Shown here one piece after another: positions 7,876 to 15,436 of a stretch of DNA of 23,614 bases. Positions within the stretch are counted from its first letter, which is position 1. The number at the start of each line of letters is the position of its first letter. The translations under genes and the position numbers were made by a program. Source of the stretch: JAKLHL01 sp964411885 (GTDB lineage Bacteria; Bdellovibrionota; JAFGOL01); contig CAYPMK010000022.1 of the NCBI GenBank assembly GCA_964411885.1, forward strand, positions 1 through 23,614, read 5' to 3'. The notes below the pieces were generated by a model. That model did not search any database, was not told where the DNA came from, and saw only the letters and a list, made by a program, of their open reading frames with translations.

Positions 7876-8697
7876 ATGCCCCGTTCTTTTTTAATTCTAG
7901 CATTCTTGGTATTCTTAGCTTTGCCATTGAACGCTATGATGAAAAATTCTCATTCACTCGTTTTTTCTTCTACAAAAGCAGTTAATGATTTTGTGAGGGA
8001 AGATGATAGTTTTCTATATAGATTTGAAGCAGAATCTTCTGTTAGGTCCTTTATAGGAGAAATGTCTTTTGTTAAGAGGGTGTGGGGGCATTATTCCTTG
8101 TGGGCAGAAATTAAAAGCGCGTTAGACAAGGGACAAAAAGATTACCATGGTTTTGAACTTGCAGCGACTAGAGGATTCACCGATGGTAAAATATATGGGT
8201 TACTTTCTGTTGGTTACAGAATGGCTCACTATTCAAAAAGGGAACAGTGGTTGGTTTTTTCTACGGGTACTGGTTTTATACCAGCTCCTTATGGGCTTGA
8301 GACCTCCATTGCATATTATCAGCCGCTAACTAGTGAACGTTATGCTAGATTAAGAGCAGAGTTCTATGGTCTATACAGGGTGCCAAGTGGTGGAAGATAT
8401 CTTGATCTTGGGCTTCAAACATCCTTTTATATAATACCTAGTGGAGAATTCGGTAAAGATGCAGACCCTACTGGATACACTTATGATAACAGGTTGATAG
8501 AAGAATTCATGCAAATAGAAGGTGGTATAGTGGTGCGCTATTCATTTCAAGAGAATTTTATTTTGAAGTTGGTAGTGACCAATGTCCTTTTTATAAATCA
8601 ATATGCATATGAGGAAGATCCTACATTAGAGGTAAAAAGGGGTAGCCGAATGTCTTATGCTCCAAAAGCTAGTGCTGGAATAATATTTAAATTTTAG
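7876..8697 (+). CDS. Exported, probable outer-membrane beta-barrel protein, unknown function
   Basis: A 273-residue protein with a signal peptide (MPRSFLILAFLVFLALPLNA, cut likely after A20). The mature part alternates polar and aromatic or hydrophobic residues in strand-like runs rich in Tyr, Phe and Gly, for example LASVGYR-like segments and GLQTSFYIIPSG. It ends in IIFKF, and a terminal Phe is typical of outer-membrane barrels folded by Bam. The start is placed at ATG 7876, 4-5 bases after AGGT; a TTG directly before it would add one residue. It begins 11 bases after secG and probably belongs to the same transcript. I do not recognise a family; a small barrel or MipA/OmpW-like porin is possible but unproven. 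Confidence 0.7.
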   Translation: MPRSFLILAFLVFLALPLNAMMKNSHSLVFSSTKAVNDFVREDDSFLYRFEAESSVRSFIGEMSFVKRVWGHYSLWAEIKSALDKGQKDYHGFELAATRGFTDGKIYGLLSVGYRMAHYSKREQWLVFSTGTGFIPAPYGLETSIAYYQPLTSERYARLRAEFYGLYRVPSGGRYLDLGLQTSFYIIPSGEFGKDADPTGYTYDNRLIEEFMQIEGGIVVRYSFQENFILKLVVTNVLFINQYAYEEDPTLEVKRGSRMSYAPKASAGIIFKF

Positions 8698-8704
8698 TTA
8701 TAAT
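8675..8704 (+). promoter_or_regulatory. Candidate sigma-70 promoter for the 8737 gene
   Basis: A perfect TATAAT (8699-8704) directly follows the stop of the barrel-like gene. The -35 is weak (CTGGAA at 8675-8680, 18-base spacing). Predicted transcription would begin near 8711, leaving about 25 bases of leader that include the GGGGG ribosome-binding site. Confidence 0.4.
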
Positions 8705-8736
8705 ACAGAACTTGGGTGAACATTTGGGGGTTTGAG

Positions 8737-9330
8737 ATGAAGGATGCATGGACAGTAGATGAACTTAACAACATTGCCTCTAAGAACAAACAGGAAGAAG
8801 ATGTTTACATACCTTATGATGAGGTAAGTGAAGAAGCGTCTTGGTTGGTAGAGCTCGCAAGAGGCGAAGAAGAAATAGAACACACGGGTGTAATAAATTA
8901 TGACGCTGTTCGTTCTCCAGAAAAGGTTCTAAGGGATTCAACGGTTCTATATTTAAGATATTTAAGAAATCACATAACAAAGCTTGCTTCTGTTTTTAAT
9001 GCGCACAAAAGTATGGCGGCCTCTGGTATAAAGGTATATGCAATCGGTAATACAGAAGCAGATTTCATGGTCTTTAGGAATTCTCTGAAATTAATATTTT
9101 CTGCACAGCGTCCGGGTACTATACAAATAAGTTTTAATGCGCACACAGGAGGATTTTTTACCTCTAATACGGTCAACCCTAGCGGAGCTGCAGAGCAGAT
9201 AGGCGATATAATAAATGCACAGTTAGGGCCTTTTAATGAGGCTGTATGGACCTATCAGGGTCGTCCTATAAATACAAAAGAGATGGTAAAATATTATCTG
9301 ACACGTTTTATACAGAACAGTTCAAGATAA
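8737..9330 (+). CDS. Soluble protein of unknown function
   Basis: A 197-residue cytosolic-looking protein with no signal peptide or membrane segment. The N-terminal 65 residues are acidic (EEASWLVELARGEEEIEHTG). A more compact second half follows, with the block LRDSTVLYLRYLRNHITKLASVFNAHK (about residues 69-95), then KVYAIGNTEADFMVFRNSLKLIFS and AVWTYQGRPINTKEMVKYYLTRFI. The even, non-repetitive composition suggests a real conserved protein, but I do not recognise the family. The start is ATG 8737, 6-7 bases after GGGGG; a GTG at 8716 is possible but lacks a site. It has a candidate promoter of its own and is followed by tRNA-Cys. Confidence 0.8.
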   Translation: MKDAWTVDELNNIASKNKQEEDVYIPYDEVSEEASWLVELARGEEEIEHTGVINYDAVRSPEKVLRDSTVLYLRYLRNHITKLASVFNAHKSMAASGIKVYAIGNTEADFMVFRNSLKLIFSAQRPGTIQISFNAHTGGFFTSNTVNPSGAAEQIGDIINAQLGPFNEAVWTYQGRPINTKEMVKYYLTRFIQNSSR

Positions 9331-9343
9331 ATATTACTATGTC

Positions 9344-9372
9344 TTGACAATGTCATTGTATATAAATAAAAA
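9344..9372 (+). promoter_or_regulatory. Promoter for tRNA-Cys
   Basis: A perfect -35 TTGACA (9344-9349) and a weaker -10 TAAAAA (9367-9372) are 17 bases apart. Expected initiation near 9379 is 6 bases before the mature tRNA 5' end. Confidence 0.55.
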
Positions 9373-9384
9373 CACACAAAGGAT

Positions 9385-9456
9385 GGCGCCGTAGCCAAGT
9401 GGTAAGGCCAAGGTCTGCAAAACCTTTATGCATCGGTTCAAATCCGATCGGCGCCT
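9385..9456 (+). tRNA. tRNA-Cys (GCA)
   Basis: A full cloverleaf can be drawn: acceptor GGCGCCG (9385-9391) pairs with CGGCGCC (9449-9455), the anticodon stem AAGGT/ACCTT holds the loop CTGCAAA with anticodon GCA, and the T arm is ATCGG-TTCAAAT-CCGAT. The discriminator base is T (9456), as expected for tRNA-Cys. The 3' CCA is not encoded (CTT follows), so it must be added by a nucleotidyltransferase. cysS, encoding its synthetase, lies about 2.8 kb downstream on the same strand. Confidence 0.96.
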
Positions 9457-9491
9457 CTTGATGAAAATAAGATTTTGGAGGAAATATCAAA

Positions 9492-9614
9492 ATGGCATCT
9501 CTAACAAAGATAACAAAGGTTAAAAGAGCTAGCAAAAAAGCTTCTCAGGGCAAAAAAAGGAAAAAAGCAATGCAAAAGCCCGGGAAATATAAATTACTAC
9601 CACTAAAGGACTAA
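9492..9614 (+). CDS. 40-residue Lys-rich basic protein
   Basis: The open frame MASLTKITKVKRASKKAS... has 13 Lys and 2 Arg in 40 residues and only one acidic residue, ending KYKLLPLKD. GGAGG stands 10 bases before the ATG, so translation is well supported. It begins 35 bases after tRNA-Cys, probably on the same primary transcript, and is followed by a terminator-like hairpin. Short Lys/Arg-rich proteins of this kind are often ribosome-associated or nucleic-acid-binding; no family can be assigned with certainty, and RNA or DNA binding is an inference from charge. Confidence 0.7.
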   Translation: MASLTKITKVKRASKKASQGKKRKKAMQKPGKYKLLPLKD

Positions 9615-9615
9615 T

Positions 9616-9640
9616 AAAGCGTTAAAGATGCGCTTTTTTT
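9616..9640 (+). terminator. Terminator-like hairpin spanning the S8 protease start codon
   Basis: The 6-bp stem AAAGCG (9616-9621)/CGCTTT (9631-9636) has a 9-base loop and is followed by four more T. It begins two bases after the stop of the small basic protein gene and has the form of an intrinsic terminator. The ATG of the protease (9628-9630) lies in the loop, so the hairpin could also limit protease translation. Confidence 0.6.
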
Positions 9641-12315
9641 TATCATCGTTACTTTTACTATTTCTACTTTCTTGCTCTGACACCGTTGTAGACTTGAACG
9701 ATGATCTAACTACTAATTCTAAAATAGCTCCTTCTTTATTAAAAAAGATCAACAGTGAATCTGTGTTTACTAATTCAGCTGACCAGCTAATTAAAGTAGG
9801 TGTTCTATATAAAAAACAGAATGGTAAAAAGAAAATATCTAAAGGTGAACTTAGTCTTATAGACGTTGAGTTCAAATATCTCTCTAGTGATGAAATACTA
9901 TCTTTATCTAAAGATCCCGATGTAGCTATCATAGAGGAAGATCAAAAAGTAAAAGTAGATCTAATATACGCATCAAAACAAATAGGTGCAAGGGACGTGT
10001 GGGTAGCTGGTTATACAGGTGATAAACTTGGTGGCACAGCAACTAATATTAGACTTGCAGTTGTAGATACAGGTTTAGACCAGGATCACCTTGATTTTTC
10101 TGATGCTGGAAAGATAGCTCTAACAGCTAATTGTTATAACGTTAGTACTTGTACAGTGAACAATCAAAATGACGATCATGGTCATGGTACTCACGTAGCG
10201 GGTATTGTTCTTGGCGGTGGTAATTCGTGTGTTGGGGATGATTTTTATATTGAATTTGAGGATGTCTTTCCTGATATAAACACAGGTAATAAACACTTCT
10301 TTCCTGCACAGTTCGACTCAAACCCAAGTTCTGGTGGTACACTTAAGGTTGATTCAACGTGGGTAGGTAACGCTGGCACTAAGGCAATAGCTGGTTTTAT
10401 GACAGAAGAGGAAGCTCTTGAAGATAATCCTGATTTTTTGTTTGATGAAGAAAAACCTTTATTAGCATCCGGGCCTAGCGTTTCTCCAGCTACTTATGCA
10501 GATTATACAGCGTATAATATTACAGCTCAGGATTCTTATATAAAGACTTTCGTTTTTTCGACATATTTAGCTCCATCAATGAGCTCTTTGGTTGGAAAGA
10601 ATTATTGGAGCAGGGTTAAAAGTACTGCACAAGGATGGGGAGATGTTTTTTCTAGGACAGCTGGTATATCTAGCGACTCACAGATAGTTGCTGTAAAAGC
10701 ATTAGGCGCAGATGGATCTGGAAATATTTCTGACGTAGTGCGTGCACTTGATTACGTGTCTGGTATTGCACAGGCTAATAATATAATAGCTGTTAATTTA
10801 AGTTTTAGTCTAGGTGGTGGGGTTAATTCAGAGATAATAAACTCTATAGTTACAGAACTTGTTGATAAAGGTGTAAGTGTTGTAGTTAGTGCTGGTAATG
10901 AACAACAAGGTGGTTCTGTTATAGGAAGTCCGGGTACTACTCCTTATGCCATAACGGTTGGAGCAGTTAATGAGAAAAATGAAGTAACTAATTACACATC
11001 AATTGGCAGTATAAATAATAGCGTAATAAAGCCAGACGTAGTTGCTCCCGGTGGTAGTGTTAAAGGTATTAATAATGAGGCGTATGAAAGGTTAGGAATT
11101 GTTTCTGCAAAGACTACTTACAATGTTTCTGGTAATCCTAATTATTATTCAAGTTGGTGGAACTCTACTCAAGGATTGGCTGTAGACCCTTATACAACAA
11201 AGATAGGTACTTCACAGGCGGCACCAATGGTAACAGGATTAATAGGCTTAATGGCGAGTAAAAGACAGGGATCTTGGAGTTTTAGTTCTTCAGAACTTCC
11301 AAGAACAATTAAGAATATAATATGTATGAGTGCTTTTGAAACTGGAGCAAGAGAAGAGACTACTTTTTTTAATGAAGCTCCTGTTACACCAGAAAGGGCT
11401 GGTGGACTTAAGGATAGGGTAGAAGGTTATGGAAGAATATGTGCACAAGGAGCCTTAAGCGCCTTTGACGCTGCATGGGATATAAACTCTAGTGTTAACT
11501 CTGACACTTTTACTTTTGGCGATGAGGACTGGGATCAAAAAACCTTTATTAGAAGAATTACTCTTTCAGCATCTAAAGAATATACTTTTTCCATGGCAGT
11601 TCCAAGTGGTGCTGATTTTGATATGTATCTTTTTAGTGGAACACCAGATGAGAACGGAGAACCAATACTACTTGCAAGCTCTGCATTAATGAATAATACC
11701 TCAAGATTGGGTCCAGAAAGAATAATAGATTTTATTCCTACGAGCAATGGTACCTATTACATTGTTGCAAAATGGATAAGTGGTAGTGGAACGAGTAATT
11801 TTACCCTAGAGAGTTCAAGGAGTAAACCCACTGAGCCTGTTGTCATATCTAATTTTAAGATAAACAGAGATATGAGAGCTAAAAAAATATATGTTTCATG
11901 GAATACCAACGTAGCAACAAGATCAATATTACAATATGGTTCTACTGGTGGATTAGAAGAAGAACAGTTAGAAGAAAATAATTATTCAACAAGTCATGAG
12001 TATAGTTTTTCTATAGAATACGATAACTATTATTATCTAAGAGTTCTTTCGTCTTCTTCTGGTGCTAATGAAGCAAGTATTTCTACGGCAGTGAGCCCAG
12101 TTTATAGAGTTAGTGCGGTAACACAATTATCAAAAGACATAACAATAGAGGATCTGCCTTTAGTGGATGTTGGAGGATGCGGTACTATACGAAATGGTCA
12201 GAGTGGAAGTTCTGGTAATGGCAATATGTTCTTGGTACTATTACCCTTGGCTGTTTTATTATTTATAAGATCAAGGAGAATGTTGAATGATAAGGGTCTA
12301 CAATTCAATAAGTAA
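9628..12315 (+). CDS. Secreted subtilisin-like (S8) serine protease with PPC domain and C-terminal sorting tail
   Basis: An 895-residue lipoprotein-type protease. A lipobox LLSC puts the lipidated Cys at 16. Residues about 50-110 resemble an I9 propeptide. The S8 triad is Asp147 (LAVVDTGLD), His186 (HGHGTHVAG) and Ser529 (GTSQAAPMVTG), with the oxyanion Asn424 (SAGNE). A roughly 150-residue segment (about 199-350) separates the His motif from VKALGADGSG, where subtilisins have about 25. A pre-peptidase C-terminal (PPC) domain covers about 626-727 and a fibronectin-III-like domain about 734-820. The tail has GGCGTI (Cys851), a glycine/serine spacer, a membrane segment (867-880) and RSRR, like MYXO-CTERM-type signals. 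No good ribosome-binding site precedes the ATG. Its end overlaps cysS by 29 bases. Confidence 0.93.
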   Translation: MRFFLSSLLLLFLLSCSDTVVDLNDDLTTNSKIAPSLLKKINSESVFTNSADQLIKVGVLYKKQNGKKKISKGELSLIDVEFKYLSSDEILSLSKDPDVAIIEEDQKVKVDLIYASKQIGARDVWVAGYTGDKLGGTATNIRLAVVDTGLDQDHLDFSDAGKIALTANCYNVSTCTVNNQNDDHGHGTHVAGIVLGGGNSCVGDDFYIEFEDVFPDINTGNKHFFPAQFDSNPSSGGTLKVDSTWVGNAGTKAIAGFMTEEEALEDNPDFLFDEEKPLLASGPSVSPATYADYTAYNITAQDSYIKTFVFSTYLAPSMSSLVGKNYWSRVKSTAQGWGDVFSRTAGISSDSQIVAVKALGADGSGNISDVVRALDYVSGIAQANNIIAVNLSFSLGGGVNSEIINSIVTELVDKGVSVVVSAGNEQQGGSVIGSPGTTPYAITVGAVNEKNEVTNYTSIGSINNSVIKPDVVAPGGSVKGINNEAYERLGIVSAKTTYNVSGNPNYYSSWWNSTQGLAVDPYTTKIGTSQAAPMVTGLIGLMASKRQGSWSFSSSELPRTIKNIICMSAFETGAREETTFFNEAPVTPERAGGLKDRVEGYGRICAQGALSAFDAAWDINSSVNSDTFTFGDEDWDQKTFIRRITLSASKEYTFSMAVPSGADFDMYLFSGTPDENGEPILLASSALMNNTSRLGPERIIDFIPTSNGTYYIVAKWISGSGTSNFTLESSRSKPTEPVVISNFKINRDMRAKKIYVSWNTNVATRSILQYGSTGGLEEEQLEENNYSTSHEYSFSIEYDNYYYLRVLSSSSGANEASISTAVSPVYRVSAVTQLSKDITIEDLPLVDVGGCGTIRNGQSGSSGNGNMFLVLLPLAVLLFIRSRRMLNDKGLQFNK

Positions 12316-13678
12316 GAAAAAAGAAGAACTGCTACCTTTACAAGAAGGAACTGTAAAGATGTATGCCTGTGGTATTACACCATATGACGAGGCGCATATA
12401 GGGCACGCAATGCAGGCAGTTATATTTGATGTTATAAGAAGGTATCTTGAATATAAAGGCTATAAAGTAACATACGTAAGGAATTTTACTGACGTAGATG
12501 ACAAAATAATAAATAGAGCAAAAAAAGAAGGTGTTGAGCCTTCAGCTATTGCTTCTAAATATATAGAAGAATCAAAAAAAGACCTAAAGGCCATTAAGGT
12601 ACGTCCTGCAAATTATGAACCGTTAGTAAGTGAGAATATTCAGAACATAATAAACTTTGTTCAGGGGCTGATCGATAATAATCATGCATATGTTGCTAAT
12701 GGAAGTGTGTATTTTGATGTTAGGTCTTACAAAGATTATGGGAAGTTGAGTGGCAGAACTTTAGATGACCTAGTACACGAAGAAACAGAAACAAATGAAA
12801 AAAGATATCCCGGTGATTTTGCGCTCTGGAAAGCATATAAAGAGGGGGAGCCTTATTGGGAGTCTCCTTGGGGAAAAGGTAGGCCCGGTTGGCATATAGA
12901 ATGTTCTGCAATGGCAAAGAACTATTTAGGTGAATCAATAGACATACATGGTGGTGGTGTTGACATCATATTTCCCCATCATGAAAATGAGGTTGCTCAG
13001 TCTGAGGCCTTAACAGGAAAACCTTTCGCAAAGTATTGGCTACACAATGGTCTTGTCATGGTCGGTAAACAAAAGATGAGTAAAAGTCTTGGTAATTTCT
13101 ACACTATCAAAGACGCTCTACATAAATATGGAGCAGATGTAATAAGGTACATGATACTTTCTTTTTCTTACAACTCTAACAGTAATTTTGAGGAGAAGAA
13201 CTTCATTAATTCAGAAAAAAGGATGCATTATTATTATACTACTCTAAAGAGGATAAACGATACTTTACCAAAATGTCAGGATGCAGGGGAGTGTGATGAG
13301 GATTTTGCAAAAGAAATGTTAAGACTTAATTCAGAGATACTTAATAGTATGGATGATAATTTTAACACAGCTGGAGCTTTGGCAGGCCTTAATGAACTCT
13401 TTGCAATGGTAAACCAGTTCCTTGATAAGACAAAGAAATGTTCTAAAAAAGGTTTAAATATAGCGTTGCAAACATTAGAGCCTGTAAAAGAACTTTTTAG
13501 TATTCTAGACGAAGATCCTGATTCTTTCATCCTTGCTTATAGAAAAAGAGTTTTGGAAAGACTTGGTATGAAAGAAGAAGAACTTTTAGAATTAATAGAT
13601 AAAAGGAATACTGCAAGGAAAAATAAAGATTTTAAAACTTCTGATCAGATAAGGGACGAGCTTATCAAAAAAGTATAG
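12287..13678 (+). CDS. cysS: Cysteinyl-tRNA synthetase
   Basis: Charges tRNA-Cys with cysteine using ATP. The 463-residue length is normal for class I CysRS. The ATP-binding HIGH motif is exact at residues 37-40, and the KMSKS loop is exact at 263-267. Zinc ligands include Cys28 (YACGITPY), the Cys of WHIECSAM and the HH of FPHHENEVAQSEA. The family block TYVRNFTDVDDKIINRA follows. The C-terminal DALR helical domain ends with RNKDFKTSDQIRDELIKK-like sequence. It starts inside the last codons of the S8 protease gene (29-base overlap), so its translation may be partly coupled to the protease. tRNA-Cys lies 2.8 kb upstream on the same strand. Confidence 0.98.
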   Translation: MIRVYNSISKKKEELLPLQEGTVKMYACGITPYDEAHIGHAMQAVIFDVIRRYLEYKGYKVTYVRNFTDVDDKIINRAKKEGVEPSAIASKYIEESKKDLKAIKVRPANYEPLVSENIQNIINFVQGLIDNNHAYVANGSVYFDVRSYKDYGKLSGRTLDDLVHEETETNEKRYPGDFALWKAYKEGEPYWESPWGKGRPGWHIECSAMAKNYLGESIDIHGGGVDIIFPHHENEVAQSEALTGKPFAKYWLHNGLVMVGKQKMSKSLGNFYTIKDALHKYGADVIRYMILSFSYNSNSNFEEKNFINSEKRMHYYYTTLKRINDTLPKCQDAGECDEDFAKEMLRLNSEILNSMDDNFNTAGALAGLNELFAMVNQFLDKTKKCSKKGLNIALQTLEPVKELFSILDEDPDSFILAYRKRVLERLGMKEEELLELIDKRNTARKNKDFKTSDQIRDELIKKV

Positions 13679-13715
13679 TCTTAATGGACACACCAGATGG
13701 TAGAACAGACTGGAC

Positions 13716-14711
13716 CTATAATCCATCGTCTACGTGAGCAGAAAGACCATTTATTTGATAATTGTTATCCTTTAGTTTTCTTGCAGAAAAATAATTAGAA
13801 GCAAGCTCATAGGTCTGTGAATCACAGATTATATCTTCACCATTACTTTTGCATACAAGCTCTGAGATCCTATTCAGAGCGTTGCTGAATAGTGAAAGTT
13901 CTACTTTTCCGGATCTTATATGTTTTAATATGAGGCCTTTGTCTTTTACCACTAAAGCACGCCCCTTTAATTCTTTTAATTGTATGGATGATTTTAATTC
14001 TGCTAATTCATCTATTGAGTTCTTTGTTTTTAGTGCACATAGAAGTGATTGATATGCGCTCAACCTTTCTGGTGTTTTAAAGGATTTCATGTCTAAATTT
14101 TTATTTGGTTCAAACACTATTATAAAAGAATCCTCACTCTTTCTGAGTAAAATACCATCATTAATACCAATATTATTTATTACTATTTGGAATATTTCGT
14201 TCTCTAGTTCTTTTATGGTTTTTGTATGTTTTGTTAAAGCCCACTTGTTAAGTTGGGGTATGTCAAAGTAGAGAATAAAAAAATCCTTTTTACTTTTTCC
14301 GTCCAAATATAGCCAGGGGTTTCTGGTATAGTCCTCTAGTTTTCTTCCTCTAAGGCAACCTTCTGCCATAAGTTGTAGTTTTTTTCTTGTGTATAGTTCA
14401 CAAACAACATTGCTTAATCCAACCAAAATAGTTAGCAATGCAAGTGGTAATAACTGTTCTTGGGAATCATTAAGGGCTAGTTGGTAGTATGTAAGTCCCA
14501 TTCCAGCGGAGGCAGACATGCTGTAAGAAACTATAAATAAAGTTAGGTCGAGGTGACCTTTTAATACAAAACTGGTTAATATTAAGGACACAGAAAGACC
14601 GAGTACGAGTAATATGGCTATAAGATTAAGTTGTGGTATAATCGCCCAGAGTACAGCAACTGTGATAAAGCCACAAAGTGATAAAGATAAAGCTCTAATG
14701 GTCTTATTCAT
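13716..14711 (-). CDS. Membrane-anchored, degenerate class III nucleotide-cyclase-like protein
   Basis: 331 residues. The first 110 hold three or four membrane segments (about 10-28, 30-50, 55-78, 86-104). The rest follows the order of a class III cyclase domain: FFILYFD (Asp150, first metal site), DGILLRKSEDSFIIVFEP (Asp194, where active enzymes have GDG), AYQSLLCALK, then LILKHIRSGKVEL and LSLFSNALNRISEL, matching the family's EYTVIGDxVNxAARL, and ending IICDSQTYELASNYF. Asn280 is kept, but the transition-state Arg is Glu284 and the GD pair before it is SN. This suggests a catalytically dead or much altered domain acting as a sensor or regulator. The assignment rests on motif order and is moderate. 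It is convergent with cysS and divergent from a pilin-like gene. Confidence 0.65.
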   Translation of the reverse strand: MNKTIRALSLSLCGFITVAVLWAIIPQLNLIAILLVLGLSVSLILTSFVLKGHLDLTLFIVSYSMSASAGMGLTYYQLALNDSQEQLLPLALLTILVGLSNVVCELYTRKKLQLMAEGCLRGRKLEDYTRNPWLYLDGKSKKDFFILYFDIPQLNKWALTKHTKTIKELENEIFQIVINNIGINDGILLRKSEDSFIIVFEPNKNLDMKSFKTPERLSAYQSLLCALKTKNSIDELAELKSSIQLKELKGRALVVKDKGLILKHIRSGKVELSLFSNALNRISELVCKSNGEDIICDSQTYELASNYFSARKLKDNNYQINGLSAHVDDGL

Positions 14712-14722
14712 TCTTTAGAGCT

Positions 14723-14751
14723 ATTATTCAGGAACTTAGAGGGATTTTCAA
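14723..14751 (-). promoter_or_regulatory. Sigma-70 promoter for the cyclase-like gene
   Basis: On the minus strand TTGAAA (14751-14746) and AATAAT (14728-14723) are each one base off consensus and spaced 17. Predicted initiation near 14716 leaves only about 5 bases before the ATG at 14711, so the mRNA would be almost leaderless. The -35 box touches the GTG start of the divergent pilin-like gene. Confidence 0.5.
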
Positions 14752-15028
14752 GTGTATAAAAAGAATAGATACATAAAATATGACAGTTCTGGTCAGGCTT
14801 CTGTAGAATATATACTATTAATAGTCGTAATAGTTTCTGTGGTAATGGGTTTGCTGAGTTTTGCGCCCAACATAAAAGGCAAAATAGAGTCACAAAAAAT
14901 GAATTTAGCACTAAAGCTATCGGGTAGTGGTGGAGACCTTACTCGCTCTGATTTTACTTTTAAGGATGTAAAAGTAAATGATGTTGAAGGCTCTGGTTCT
15001 GGTGGTGGCGGAACTGGTGCTGGTAAAG
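14752..15028 (+). CDS. Pilin-like protein with class III (prepilin-type) signal, 5' part up to assembly gap
   Basis: The start is GTG at 14752, 8 bases after GAGGG. The N-terminus is a basic leader ending SSGQASVEY followed by ILLIVVIVSVVMGLLSF: a prepilin-type cleavage site after Gly with Glu at position +5 or +6 of the mature protein and a hydrophobic helix, as in Flp/TadE-type pilins and other type IV pilin-like proteins. After the helix come a basic amphipathic stretch (NIKGKIESQKMNLALKLSG) and a glycine/serine-rich linker that runs into a 100-N gap. Flp pilins are usually 50-70 residues; this is longer and may continue into the sequence beyond the gap if the true gap length is a multiple of three. 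Confidence 0.7.
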
Positions 15029-15128
15029 NNNNNNNNNNNNNNNNNNNNNNNNNNNNNNNNNNNNNNNNNNNNNNNNNNNNNNNNNNNNNNNNNNNNNNNN
15101 NNNNNNNNNNNNNNNNNNNNNNNNNNNN
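15029..15128. other. Assembly gap (100 N)
   Basis: Exactly 100 N, the usual placeholder for a gap of unknown length. The preceding bases encode a repetitive Gly/Ser linker, which may have broken the assembly. Confidence 0.99.
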
Positions 15129-15433
15129 CTGATGAAGAAGTAAGAAAAAAAATTAAGATAAAAGATGAAGAACAAAGAAGCACAATGAGGGCAAAAGAAG
15201 AAAAAAGAAGAAGATCTTTAAGGTCTCGTACATCAGAAGAAGGATCATACTACGAAGAGGAAGAAGAAACAAAAGACGGCCTTTCACGTATGGACCAGAT
15301 GGATGACTATAGAAGCAAAGAAATACAACAAGAAAAAATGAAACAATGGAATATCTTTAAGTTCATCATAATAATCGCTGTAGTTTTCTTTTTCATAGTA
15401 ATAATATTAAAAGCCCGTGGCACGAGGGATTGA
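15129..15433 (+). CDS. Highly charged protein with C-terminal membrane anchor, 3' part after gap
   Basis: About 100 codons from the gap to a TGA at 15431-15433. The sequence is very rich in Glu, Lys and Arg (RAKEEKRRRSLRSRTSEE, then YYEEEEETK) and likely forms an extended or coiled helix. It ends with one membrane segment, WNIFKFIIIIAVVFFFIVIIL, and a short basic tail (KARGTRD). It is either the C-terminal part of the pilin-like protein before the gap, making a protein anchored at both ends, or a separate gene whose start is lost in the gap. The next gene, nth, starts three bases after its stop. Confidence 0.55.
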
Positions 15434-15436
15434 TCG

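Noticed and set aside
14752..15433. Frame change between the two sides of the first gap taken as a frameshift
   Set aside because: The 100 N are a placeholder for unknown length, so the frame relation across them carries no information.
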